From NCBI GenBank assembly GCA_019426215.1, contig CM033402.1, positions 9,301,246-9,365,245 of the forward strand: a stretch of DNA of 64,000 bases, read 5' to 3'. Made by a program: the position numbers and the translations under genes. Shown piece by piece: positions 12,296 through 24,179 of the stretch; position 1 is the first letter of the stretch, and each line of letters starts with the position of its first letter. The notes below the pieces were generated by a model. The model searched no databases and was not told the origin of the DNA. It saw only the letters and a program-made list of their open reading frames with translations. Source of the DNA: Buddleja alternifolia (Eukaryota > Streptophyta > Magnoliopsida > Lamiales > Scrophulariaceae).

Positions 12296-14126
12296 TGTTA
12301 GGAATTTCATGTTAGATGTTTTGATGATGACAATTAGGATTCCATGTTAGACCCCAAGAAATGTAAAGTATAAAAGCTTTCGTAGAACAAATGTATAAGC
12401 GCCTGAAAGCTCGTGTTTTTATACTAGGCTTGTATTTTTATCTTTATAGAGTCTAGACTAAGAATGTGATACTAAATCACTAGAAGAGTTCTGTGTGAGT
12501 CTACCAAGTGATGAAGTTGAAGATCAAGCGTCTGAAGGAACAGTAAAGATAAAGATTAGTCTCAAGCATCCGTCAAACGCTAAAAGACTATCCCAGGTTA
12601 CGAACTCAGCGCTCAAGATTTGTTATGGACCTTAGACCAAGTACTTAACACTAAGTCAATGATAGAATTCTGAGTGAGTCTATCAAAGATAAAGTGAAAG
12701 GTCAAGCGTCTAAAAATCGGGCAAAGATTATGACCTTTCTCAAGCGTCTGATTAACAAAGAAGGCTACTTTCAAAAAGACTAAACTCCAAAGGCTCAAGC
12801 GTCTAGTTCTCCAAACGTAACCTGAAGATTCAAATCCAAGTTATCAAAGATGCATGAATCAATGAAAATTATTCCCAAACGGAAATAAGACAAGATGCAT
12901 CAAAAGTCGGATAAGTGCTATTAAAATATAAGCACTACAACTTATGGGCAAGCCATATCTTTGACCGAGACTGTCAGATTTATGAAACCAAGACCATGCC
13001 TAACCAATTAAATATACCCAAAGTTAGGATTGTCAGAACTCATGGAATATTTAAGGAAACGAGATTCCAACCATGTCCAACGGACAAAATCTCGAAACAA
13101 CCTATAAATAACCTTTTCAGCAAAAGTGACAAAGTAATACATATAGATAAACATCTGGACATATAAACAAAAAAAAAAGGGTCAAAAACTTTGCTGAATT
13201 TATTTGAGAGAAAAAGCTTATAAACTCCAGAGCCGAAATCCTTTAAGCTTCTCAAATACATTCCTAGACAGTCACCCATATTTCAAACCTCTTTTTAAGA
13301 AAAACCTACACTACTATTGAGATATCTCCAAGTTGTTTGAACTTTCCAAAAACAAACAAACCCGTGACCAAAACCATCAACACCTTTCATCTGAGTGAGA
13401 AAGCTTGTTGACTTACAAGCAATATTTTTGTGTAAAAGAAGCTTGTGGAAGAAGATCTCTGTTGGAGCTGAAATCTGTGTGACCAAGGAGTTCCGAGATC
13501 AAGCGTAACTTGCACCATTTCTGAGTGAAAGAAGCAAGTGGATAGAAGGTCTTTAGTGGAGCTGAAATCTGTGTGACCAAGGAGTTCCGAGATCATATCC
13601 AATCTCCCTCTATTTTGTAGAAGTCTCTGTGTGACTCTTCGATAATCATCATAGTGGAAAACCTCCCTGATAAAAGGAGAAGAAGGACGTAGCTGGGATT
13701 ACATCACCCAGTGAACCTTATAAATATCCTGTGTCATTTACTGCTTTAACTATTTACTGTTTTATTGCTTTACTATTCATATTGCATATACTTTGATAAA
13801 GTTTTAAAACAACTAAGCGACTACTTTTGATTAACAAACCGAACGCTAAGCTATAAAATACTTCCGCTGTGCTAACCCTGATTTAGTGACTAAACTCTGC
13901 CCTACTTTGGTAAGCGTTGAAATCACCAAGTCTAAGTTAACTTTTCCCAAGCGCCTGAAACTAGCGCTTAAGTCATTATCTCTCAAGCGCCGCACCCAGC
14001 GCTCAAAGCTTTCCGAGCGTTCAAATACTTCAAAGTGATACGAATTTTTAGAAGTCGAAAAAGACTTCAGGGTCTATTCAACCCCCCCCCCTTCTAGACC
14101 CTTTCGTATACCACTTGGGACCAACA
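12296..14126 (+). repeat. 5' LTR of the Sirevirus-like element
   Basis: 1,831 bp, starting TGTTAGGAATTT and ending GGGACCAACA, with a poly-C run at about 14083-14092. Roughly twenty AGCG-type motifs occur in it, for example near 12397, 12525, 12675, 12740, 12796, 13950 and 13985. The part from 12961 on is matched by the truncated 3' LTR. Confidence 0.93.
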
Positions 14127-14128
14127 AG

Positions 14129-14140
14129 TGGTATCAGAGC
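14129..14140 (+). promoter_or_regulatory. Primer binding site (initiator tRNA-Met)
   Basis: TGGTATCAGAGC lies two bases after the LTR end. It is complementary to the 3' end of plant initiator tRNA-Met, the usual copia primer. Confidence 0.93.
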
Positions 14141-14243
14141 GGTTGAAGTTGAAACCTAAGCGTTTCCAAGCGTAACTGCTTGTTCAGATCCATTTTTTTA
14201 AAAAAAAAAAATATAGTCGCTTTAAAATTACTTTAAATTTTTC

Positions 14244-16337
14244 ATGGCATTCTCTAAAGTTCCCAAGTTGACCGAGTCAAATTATGATTCATGGAAGGTC
14301 AAAGCGTTTACTTATTTGTGTTCATGTGATGATGAAATGTGTGATATCATTTCAGATGGGCCAATCAAAATATACAAAGTTATCACCAGAGCGCCCGAAG
14401 CCACAGAAGAAACACCTGACGGTTATGTGGAGAAGCCCAAACAAGAATGGTCCACCGATGAGCGCCGACGAGCCAATCTAGACAATGTCGGTCGGAATGC
14501 GTTATACACAGCCATTGGTGACAATGACAACTTATTCAACAAAGTCAAATCATGCAATACAACTAAAGAAATTTGGGATAAGTTGGCTACTATTTGTGGT
14601 GGCTCAGCACAAATCAAGGAAAACAAATTATCAATTGCCAAAGAAAAATTCAACGGCTTCAAGATGTTATCCAATGAGACACTAGAACAATTAGACATGA
14701 GATTTACAGCTCTTGTCACAAAATTAACATCTTTGGGCATGGAACTACAAAATCGGGAAATGGTCGTCAAAATCTTCAGAAGTCTCCCGAGTAGATTCCT
14801 TATGAAAACAACTGCAATGAGAGAATCAAACAATCTGGATAGTCTAACTCCAGAAGATGCTTTTTCAGAACTCAAGGCATTTGAGTTTGAGTTGAATACG
14901 GCCAGCGATGCAGTGAGCAGTCCAGTAATTGAATCTGGAGCGCTAATGGCATCAATCAAAGGAAAATCCAGTAGTAAAGGAAAGGCTTCAGATATAAGTG
15001 AGGAAGAAGAACTAGCGCTTCTAAACAGATTCAGAAAGTTCTTAAAATATGAGAAGAAAGAAAACAGTCCTAAACATCCAGGACAAAATTCATATCAAGC
15101 GCCTGTTTAAAATCTACAATAATATCAAACGCCTCACTATCCTGCACCTTCCTCTCCAGCGCCAATTCAGCATCAAGCGTCTTCTCATCAAGACCTCTCA
15201 GCACCAGTGGTTCCAAAACCACGATTTGCAAGATTAACAAATGAACAAAAGATGAAAACAAATCTTTGTTATAATTGCAGGAAACCAAGGCATTTCCAAG
15301 TTAATTGCCCATATCCGAATGTGTCTAAACTTACAAAGCAAGACCAAGCACACAGAAGTCAATTCAGGAATAATCTAAGGCAACAAGGATTGCTAGCAGA
15401 ATCAGAACCATTTTACACACCTAAAGAGGACTTGGAATCATTAGATGAAAGCAGTGATGATGAGCCTTCAAGCGACTCAGCATTCATTTGTCTTATGGCA
15501 AGAGATGATGAAGAGTCTGACGATTCGCTATCTGAGGTAACCACTGAATTATGTCATCCCCTTTCTTATGATGAATTACTTGACAAAGTAAAAGAATATT
15601 ATAATGATTGTCAAGAAGCCGCAAAATTATTTCAAAATCACCTTTACATCATCTTAGTGCTCAAGAGCGACAAAGTGACGCTCAAAGCAGAGTTACAAAT
15701 TCAGCAACAGTGCATTGAGAAGAACCAATCGCTTGAGAGTGAAATTATTCAATTAAAAGGTGATATTGATATAATAGTCAAGAGAGAAGCTGAATTGATC
15801 GCTAAACTTGCTAAATCAGAGCAGCTTATCTCATCATTATCAAAAGCTTCTAGAACGCTAGATAATGTGACTGAAGTAACCAGAGCATTTGGTGAAAAGA
15901 CCGGTTTAGGTTGTGATAAATCTGGTCACAAAACCAAAGCGTCTGTGGTTATATCAACCTACAGAGGAAAAGGTGTAACCTTTGTTGAAGAAAACTCAAA
16001 CAGACAAACGCTGAATGAGACTCAAAATATTGGTATGAGATCAAATGAAAAAGCTAACACTGGCTCAGTCAAAGGAAAGACCAAAGTAAATGATCTACAA
16101 AAGAAAGTATATCCAAGTGCTCGAAGGGCTAAGGAAAAACCTTCTACAAGTAAATCAAACGCTAAGCGTCTAGCACCAAAAGTGCATCCTAAGCCAATAT
16201 CAAGGAAATACCAATGTCAATATCCGCAAAGATCTAGATCATATTATCGACACTATGATAACCATGATTATGATTGTGATTATTGCTATTATCAAGGATA
16301 TTACCATACACCTAAAGAGCACACACAACACAAATAG
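14244..16337 (+). pseudogene. Sirevirus gag, two nonsense codons
   Basis: One reading frame of 697 codons plus stop, broken by TAA at 15108-15110 and 15120-15122. The N-terminal ~220 residues form the UBN2-type copia gag domain, starting at the ATG at 14244 (MAFSKVPKLTESNYDSWK). After a Ser/Lys-rich linker there is a CX2CX4HX4C zinc knuckle at 15267-15308, with Arg at a usual Gly position, then acidic and coiled-coil-like stretches and a basic C-terminus. Gag would form the particle and bind the element RNA. The segment between the two stops and the knuckle is rich in AGCG motifs (15090, 15127, 15156, 15176). Confidence 0.88.
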
Positions 16338-16476
16338 AAACCCAAAAAGGCCAATCTTCCCAAAATGAAGACAAGGCAAATGTGGGTTACGAAGATTCTA
16401 ATTCAGACTAACGTTACTAACAAAGAAGGACCCAAAAAAAAATGGGTACCTAAGAAGAATTAGAACTGCCCTTTGA

Positions 16477-19400
16477 ATGCAGGTACCTAGAGCCAACACC
16501 GATACCTCAATTTGGTACATAGATAGTGGGTCGTCGAGACATATGACTGGATCAAAGGATCTCTTAATCAACTATCGTGCAACCAATGGTCCTCAAGTTA
16601 TATTCGGTGATAATTCTAAAGGTAAAACTAAAGGTATAGGTATCATGCATAGGGGGAACATCATGATCAATGATGTATACTATGTTGAGGGTCTTAAACA
16701 TAATCTTCTAAGCATAAGTCAATTTTGTGATAAAGGCTTTGAAATTAAATTTTCTAGTGACTTGTGCGAGATAATCGATATTAAGACAGGATCTACTAAA
16801 TTAAAAGGAAGAAGAACAAACAATGTATACTTAGTAGATTGGGATTCAACATTAGATAACAACCCTACATGTTTCGTAGCTAAGAATCAAAATGAATTGG
16901 GTTGGTTATGGCATAGAAAAATGAATCACCTCAACTTTAAGGCAATCTCTCAATTAATATCGCTAAATCTTGTAGAGGGATTACCTAGGGGTTTCTTTAA
17001 TAAAGATCGCTTATGTGATGCTTGTCAAATGGGTAAGCAAGTTAAATCATCTTTTAAGAAGAAGCTTCATCTATCGACCTCTCGAATACTTGAATTACTA
17101 CATTTAGATTTGTTTGGTCCTATTCAAATCATGAGCGTTAGTGGTAAAAAGTATTCACTAGTAATAGTTGATGATTTCTCACGCTATACATGGGTAGAAT
17201 TTTTAGCATCTAAAGATGAAACTAGTGCCAAGCTCACCTCTCTAATTCGTCAACTACAAAACTCAAAAGATCTAAAAGTGACAAGAATTAGAAGTGATAG
17301 AGGAACTGAATTTACTAACCATACTGTTGAGAAATTTTGTAAAGACTTTGGAATACTTCATGAGTATTCAGCGCCTAGAACACCTCAACAAAATGGAGTT
17401 GCCGAGCGACGGAACAGAACGCTTAAAGAAGCCGCTAGGACTATGTTAGCCGAGTCTAAGCTGCCTCAAAGGTTTTGGGCCGAAGCTATCAATACTGCTT
17501 GCTACACTCAGAACCGGTGTATGATCAACAAGCAACATGAAAAGACTCCATATGAGTTATGGAAGGGACGTAAGCCGAATGTTTCATACTTTCATGTATT
17601 TGGTTCAAAATGTTTCATTCATAACAATGGATCCCAAAGCCTAAAGACATTTGATCCTAAAGCAGATGAAGAAATCTTTCTAGGCTACGCCAAAAATGGA
17701 AAGAGCTTTCGCATCTTAAATAAGATCAAATCGAAGGTTGAAGAATCCATTCATGTTGTGTTTGATGATGCTAACCAAGAACCGAGTAAGGTTAATATTA
17801 ATGATGCAGGAATTGAAGACTTATCTCAACAAGCGTCACAAATCAATCTGTGTGATGATAGTGATATTGATGAAGATAATGAAAGCATTGTACCTAATCC
17901 TAAGATTACTCGTAAAGATATCAACGATGATATTGCAAGAAACGCTGATGATCATGAAGGGAATGTTCATCAAGAGCAAACTCAAACTGTAAACACTGAA
18001 CCGCCTACGCAAGGAATTGGTCAAGCGCCTGCACAGCTCAATCAAGCGTTAGATCAATCTCTTAACCCGTTCCAACCAGACAGAAAATGGCTCAGAGACC
18101 ATCCACCAGAACTAATTATTGGAGATATTGGAGCACCTGTTATAACCAGAGCCGCTACAATAAATGAGGCCATGTTTGCAAGCTTCCTATCTCAAATGGA
18201 ACCAAAGAAAGTGGATGAAGCGCTTAACGATCCAAGTTGGATTGAAGCCATGCAAGAAGAGCTAAATCAGTTTGAAAGAAATAAGGTATGGACGCTAGTA
18301 CCAAGGCCAACTCACCAAGGAGTTATTGGGACTAGATGGGTTTATAGAAACAAAATGGATGAGAATGGCATTGTAATTAGAAACAAAGCCAGACTTGTAG
18401 CACAAGGATACTGTCAAGAAGAGGGTATCGACTTCGATGAGACATACGCTCCTGTCGCCCGTCTTGAAGCTATTCGCATGTTTCTAGCTTTTGCAGCATT
18501 CAACAAATTTACAGTATATCAAATGGATGTAAAGAGTGCATTTCTGAATGGTAAACTTCAAGAAGAAGTATATGTGGAGCAACCACCAGGATTCATCAAC
18601 AACCATGGGAAGAGTATGGTCTACAAATTGGACAAGGCACTTTATGGTCTTAAACAAGCACCAAGAGCATGGTATGACACTCTTTCTATCTTCCTTATAG
18701 GTAAAGGCTTTTCAAAAGGCAGCGTTGACACAACGTTATTCAAAATTACCCATAATGAAGATATTCTCTTAGTTCAAATTTATGTTGATGACATTATATT
18801 TGGATCTACCAATAAGCGCCTATGTGAGAAATTTTCGAAAATGATGCAAGATCAATTTGAAATGAGCATGATGGGTGAATTAACTTTCTTCCTAGGATTA
18901 CAAGTTAAACAACTCCCTAATGGCATATTTATAAACCAAACTAAATATACTAGAGATATGATCAAGAAATTTGGTATGGAAAATGCATCACCTTCCAAAA
19001 TTCCAATGAGCCAAACGCTTAAGCTAGATAGAGATGATAATGGAAAGAAAATTGATATCACTAACTATAGAGGTATTATTGGATCACTTCTTTATCTTAC
19101 AGCTAGTAGACCTGATATTATGTTCTCGGTATGCATGTGTGCACGATTTCAAGCCGATCCTAGAGAATCACACCTAATTGCTGCCAAAAGATCCTTAAGT
19201 ACCTAAAAGGCACACAAAATGTGGGCCTATGGTATCCTAGGGATTCTCCTTTTGAACTAATCGGTTATTCAGATGCAGATTTTGCAGGATGCAAAATAGA
19301 TAGAAAAAGTACTAGTGGTACATGTCAATTTCTAGGTGATAGACTAATTTCATGGCATAGTAAGAAGCAACAATCCATAGCGACTTCTACCGCTGAAGCT

Positions 19401-19727
19401 GAGTATGTAGCCGCTGGAAGCTGTTGTGCACAGATCCTTTGGATGAGGCAACAACTTAGAGACTATGGAGTAGTCTTAAGTCCAACTCCTATCCATTGTG
19501 ACAATCAAAGCGCCTTAGCGATGACTCAAAATCCAGTTCTTCACTCTAGAACCAAACACATTGACATCCGCTATCACTTTCTACGTGACCACGTTCAAAA
19601 GAAAGATATCTCCATGCACTTCATTGGTACAGAAAAGCAATTGGCAGATATCTTCACCAAAGCGCTCAACGAACAACGTTTCCTCACTTTAAGAAGTGAA
19701 CTAGGTATGATTGATCTAAACGCTTAA
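16477..19727 (+). pseudogene. Sirevirus pol: protease, integrase, RT, RNase H (one frameshift)
   Basis: Starts at ATG 16477, in a different frame from gag; an A9 run at 16434-16442 lies in the gap. Domains in order: protease with [13 protein letters not shown] near 16513; GAG-pre-integrase zinc region with LWHRKMNH near 16905; integrase core with [14 protein letters not shown] and AERRN; RT with an intact YVDD at 18781-18792; RNase H with SDADFAGCK near 19270 and a second active-site region near 19390-19510. A single-base deletion near 19190 causes a stop at 19204-19206, and RNase H continues in another frame to the stop at 19725-19727. The rest of pol is open, consistent with a young element. 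Confidence 0.93.
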
Positions 19728-20856
19728 TCATTTGAAACATCATATTTTCTAGGCATAAAATTTAGGGGGAATTCACTTTATTTTATGTATTAAATAATTG
19801 ACAATAAGTTATCAACTTTAGGGGGAACCTACATAGGGGGACCCTTAAAAGAAAATAACTCTATTTAAGTGAATATGACCAAAAAAAAAAAATTCCTTGC
19901 ATTGGTCATAAGTACTTAGCATTATACACTCAAATCATTCGGACGCTTATCACACATATCTTTCTTAGCGTCTGTGGTATTTTTCAAAACACTAAACGCT
20001 TAAACTTATTCCCAGTCAAGCGCTTAGTAAAAGATATTTCAACTAGAGCATACCTTACCCGAAGCTACACAGAACATGGTGGATTAGTCAATCAATGCAA
20101 TTAATTCTGACTTGACATCCCTTATCTCTGTTCAAGAAAACCCGAGGGTACTCATTGATTTTTCAAAAAACTGGTTCAGCTTATGTACACGTGTAAATAC
20201 ACTCACCATGTATTCTAGGCGAGTACATCTAACGCTAAATATTCTAAATTAACTCAAAAGTATATTGTCTTTATCGAAAATAGTGTCCTTGCATACTTAG
20301 AAAAATACGACAAATATTACATCTTTATATAAAAAGGGGGATTTGGGAAAAATTTCAAATTTGTCGAGCGTCAATATAAAACATCCTTGCAAAAAATAAA
20401 GTATGACGAGCGTCAAATTTCTGATAAAGCAAAATCATATCTACACGCTCCAAATAATCAAAAACTGGCGGGCACTTACATAGTTCTTCAAAATGATGGC
20501 TCTCAAACAGTTTGTGATGGTATACGTGTCAACATTTCACACGCGCGTGTATCACACTTAAACTCTGAATCGTCTTATTTCAAATCTCTACTCGGACTTC
20601 AAAAAATTATATGTGGGAGTTACCAAATGTAACCGTGCCTATCTTTTAAAATTCACGTCCACAGTTATCTTGCTCAAAGGCTGAGATCTAATTGATTTCC
20701 ACGTGTCAAAATCCTAACAAAGAGAGAAAACACAAATTCAAAACTATGTTGCTAAAAACTAATTTTGTGCAGAAAAGAACCCATTTCTACTCAAACTCTC
20801 TGCAAAAATCTCTCTCTCTCTAAAAGCAAAAATCTCTCAATCACTCTTTATCAAAA
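19728..20856 (+). other. Spacer after Sirevirus pol with several polypurine tracts
   Basis: No pol-like coding. It has TTTAGGGGGA at 19761-19770 and again at 19817-19826, ATAGGGGGA at 19833-19841, and a fourth purine run at 20331-20347. Repeated polypurine tracts after RNase H are a known trait of Sireviruses. AGCG/CGCT motifs are frequent (19942, 19966, 19996, 20018, 20366, 20409). The end (20790-20856) is a CT-rich leader before the next ATG. Confidence 0.75.
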
Positions 20857-23298
20857 ATGGCACCCAAGAAATCTCCTGCTACTTCTACTGACAAAGTATT
20901 CAAGGTAACTGAGGGTCTCGTGGTGAACTGGAAGTTCTTATACGAACATAACCAAATTAACCTATCGGAGATGATGGACTCTGTTGCCGAGGCTGGGCTC
21001 CAGAAGTTCCTAACCAGATATTCATACATCTTTCCTGGTGAAGTCGATCACTTCTGGAGAAATGCTAAACTATCAGAAGACGAGACCTCCATCTCTTGTC
21101 TATTCCCTATCTCCAAGAAAGAATCCAAGCTCTTCACTCTTTCTGCCAACACTATCGCTCAGAACTTCACCTTACCTAACGAAGGAGCAACTTTGGACAC
21201 CATCACTGACGAACAGATTGAAGAAGACTGGCTCCGAATTAGAGCATATGACGGTGTTCCATACAAACAGTACTTCGAGAAGAAAGATATCGTCAACAGA
21301 TATCGTGTCTTGGCTGATTTCTGCAGCAAAAACATTGAATGCAGAGTGGGGACTTTTGACAAAATTAACCCATTGCAATTTCGAATGATGACAGCCATCC
21401 TGCTCAACATAAACATCAACTGGAGCGCCTATGTGTTCAGCAGATTCAGAGACTGTCTGCATGCTTCAAACAAACCTTACGGTTTAGTTCTTAGTGACCT
21501 GCTATTCAGAGCAGAATGTACATCTTCGGCTGGATTTACTGTGGCCAAACACAAATTTTATGGGCCAAGAATCATTCAGAATCTTTTTAACCCACCAAAG
21601 ATCGGAGGTGCGGCCAGACCTCTCTCTGAGCGCCAAGTTGTGCGTGAAGCGTCAGACGAGGAGGCTGAGCGTCCAGCTCCAGAGGAAGCTAAGCGTTCCA
21701 CTCCAAAGCAAGCCGTGAAACGCCCGGCTGTTATCAAAAAGAGGGCTACCCGAAAGTCCAAGGCTCAACCTATTCCATCTCCTCCATAGGATGATGAAGC
21801 TACGGATGACGATGAAGAAGACAAGATTCCTCTCGTAAGCCGAAGAAAACTGGAAAAAGTACTTAAAAACATAAACTTCGAAGAACCTACTGTTGCACCC
21901 ACTCAAGCGCCACCGGCTGAAGGGGTGAACGTGAAGCGTATCTTCAAGAAACGCAGAGGACTACGCAAGCGTCAAGTCGATGTTACTCCTCCAGAGCTTG
22001 AGACTACTGAGCCAAGCGCTCAAGCTACTATTGCTGTTGAGACTAGCTCTCAGGGTAAGTTTATTTCTTCCCACAGCAGTTTCTTACCTACTTATGTAGA
22101 AGATCCTCCCCTTATAGAGGATATCTGTTATACAACTCTTCCTCTAGCCGCTGTTCAAGCGCCCGGTGATGTCCATCTGGATGTCGATATGACAGATGTT
22201 GTCGCCATCGCTCATGCAGCCGCCACAGAATCTGCAGGCTTAGAGTTTGATGAACCTGATGTTCCAGAGGTTCCACTCCTACTCACTCTCCCATCTACAA
22301 CCGAGGCACGCTCAGAAGATCAGAGCGACGCTGACGAAATTATCATTCACCGAAACTTCTTTCAGCTGGATCCTCTAAAGACAATTGATCACTCAGTTGA
22401 CTATCTACCCCCAGCGCCCGAAGAAGACTTCTTTCCTACCGGATATAATGAAGACAGTCTTATAAATGCGGAGAATGATATAGTCAAACTTATTAAGTTT
22501 GATCTCACTGTCCGAGATACCTTGCTCACCTCAGCGCCCCCGCGACAGGTTCAAGAAAGAAAGACCCCAAGAGTAGATGTTGATCTGGCCTATTATCGAG
22601 AGTACGGGCACAGCAAACCAACTGGTCTTGCTCTCAGAGATTTCAACATACGAATCTATGACCGTGCTTATGGACTCATCAATCCCACTGAGAAGCTCTT
22701 AAACAGAGAAGGCTACTCTCACTCCTCAACTCTCGTAAACAGTCCTGCAAATATGTTTTCAGCTAATCCGCTTCGTTTATGGACGAATAAAGGTGTATAT
22801 GTCGGAGACCGTCCAGCGTCTGTCCTTGATATGATTCAGACAGAAGCTGATGCTTATTTTGATAGCATTTGGAACGCTAATTATGAACCAGACAAGCATC
22901 GCTTTGAGGTAATCCGAGATATTCACCAGCAAGGATTTCGAGCTATCCTTAATGCAGGGACTGAGTACTGCATGACTGAAGTGAATTGGGCTGAAGCGTA
23001 TGTTGGGAGCAAATACACATTCCAAGAGTTGGTCAGTGATCCTCATCTCTTCAGCGTATGTATACATGATAAGAAGCGAAAATTTGCTCAATATTGCTTA
23101 CAGAAGCGTCAAAGGAGAATTGGGTCAGTATTGAGGCTGCCTCTGATTCGTCAACAAACTGAGCAGTCCTTACGCGTAGCGTTGCACAGATTTGCAAACA
23201 CTCCTCTACGATTTGACACTCAAGCGTCTTCCAGCGACAATTCTTCACCATCTTGCTTGAATTTCACTTCAAGTGACTGTGACGACAACTTCGACTGA
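20857..23298 (+). pseudogene. Extra ORF downstream of Sirevirus pol, one in-frame TAG
   Basis: A frame of 813 codons plus stop, interrupted only by TAG at 21787-21789, beginning at ATG 20857 in a good context (AAAAATGGC). The N-terminal ~230 residues look globular. They have an INPLQFRMMTAILLNINI...NW stretch followed by a KPYGLVLSDLLF stretch, a layout I associate with the putative plant transposon protein domain found in many plant retroelement ORFs; this is inference. A basic Pro/Lys-rich stretch precedes the TAG and an Asp/Glu-rich stretch follows it. After a polar linker there is a second ordered-looking region (about residues 560-770). I see no signal peptide or clear membrane segment, so it is not an obvious envelope protein. 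The function is unknown. Confidence 0.7.
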
Positions 23299-24179
23299 TG
23301 ATCAAACTCATGACTCCCCTCGCTCATTTTGACAGAGTCTTCATAGCCAACCTGCGCTCATGGAATGGATCCCGTATAAACTCCTTCACCGGCTATCCAC
23401 TCCTTCCCTCCATCCGACAGGAAGTTCATAGTCACTATGACTTCGTCTTATCTTCACTGGAAAGAAACCAAGCGCTTGCTCAAGCTGTCTACCCCTATTT
23501 GGAAGAATACTGCACAAGTTATGTTCCTGAATCTCAGAAACTCAACGCTCTTCCAACGGACAGGCTGATTGGCTTTTCTCACCATTACTGCTCCGATGCT
23601 ATCTTTTCCATCAGCCGAGCGCCTTCCAGAATCTTTTCCAATCACGTACTGGATATCCTTGGGCCAATGTACATTAGGGCCATGGATAGTCCACTTCGCA
23701 CCTTCATTCAAGGTACTTACCTTCCTACCCTACATTTGAATGAACTTCTCCAAAGAGCTACATATCCATATGCAGATGAGCCATTTGCCGGCATGGACTT
23801 CAACTTTACGGACTTTAGCCGTATCGAATCAGTCATTGTTGAAGCGCCAATTGAAAGGATAGATGCACTGCCAACGTCACCCATTGCCGAAGCGCCTGTT
23901 GAAAGGTTGCATGTCTCGCCAACGCCCATTATTGCTGAGGACTCCACAGATCAACCTCAAGTGCCTATTCCTGTTGACCGAGACTGTCAGATTTATGAAA
24001 CCAAGACCATGCCTAACCAATTAAATATACCCAAAGTTAGGATTGTCAGAACTCATGGAATGTTTAGGGAAACGAGATTCCAACCATGTCCAACGGACAA
24101 AATCTCGAAACAACCTATAAATAACCTTTTCAGCAAAAGTGACAAAGTAATACATATAGATAAACATCTGGACATATAA
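23298..24179 (+). CDS. Second extra Sirevirus ORF, 3' end fused to LTR sequence
   Basis: 293 codons. Its ATG overlaps the stop of the previous frame (TGATG at 23296-23300), so it may be a separate reinitiating ORF or the same protein after a frameshift. The part to 23973 is element-specific and ends in a repetitive EAPIERIDALPTSP / EAPVERLHVSPTP stretch. From 23974 the codons are LTR sequence, because the truncated LTR has been joined here; the natural C-terminus is lost. No family is recognised. The AGCG motif recurs in it (23469, 23618, 23841, 23889). Confidence 0.55.
   Translation: MIKLMTPLAHFDRVFIANLRSWNGSRINSFTGYPLLPSIRQEVHSHYDFVLSSLERNQALAQAVYPYLEEYCTSYVPESQKLNALPTDRLIGFSHHYCSDAIFSISRAPSRIFSNHVLDILGPMYIRAMDSPLRTFIQGTYLPTLHLNELLQRATYPYADEPFAGMDFNFTDFSRIESVIVEAPIERIDALPTSPIAEAPVERLHVSPTPIIAEDSTDQPQVPIPVDRDCQIYETKTMPNQLNIPKVRIVRTHGMFRETRFQPCPTDKISKQPINNLFSKSDKVIHIDKHLDI

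Noticed and set aside
10283..12310. A complete 675-codon gag-protease gene
   Set aside because: The first and last codons lie in inserted LTR sequence; the true frame is cut at 12295 and 10316.
13295..13602. Antisense ORFs in the Sirevirus LTRs (also 24307-24614)
   Set aside because: They occur in both LTRs only because the LTRs are duplicates; no coding signature.
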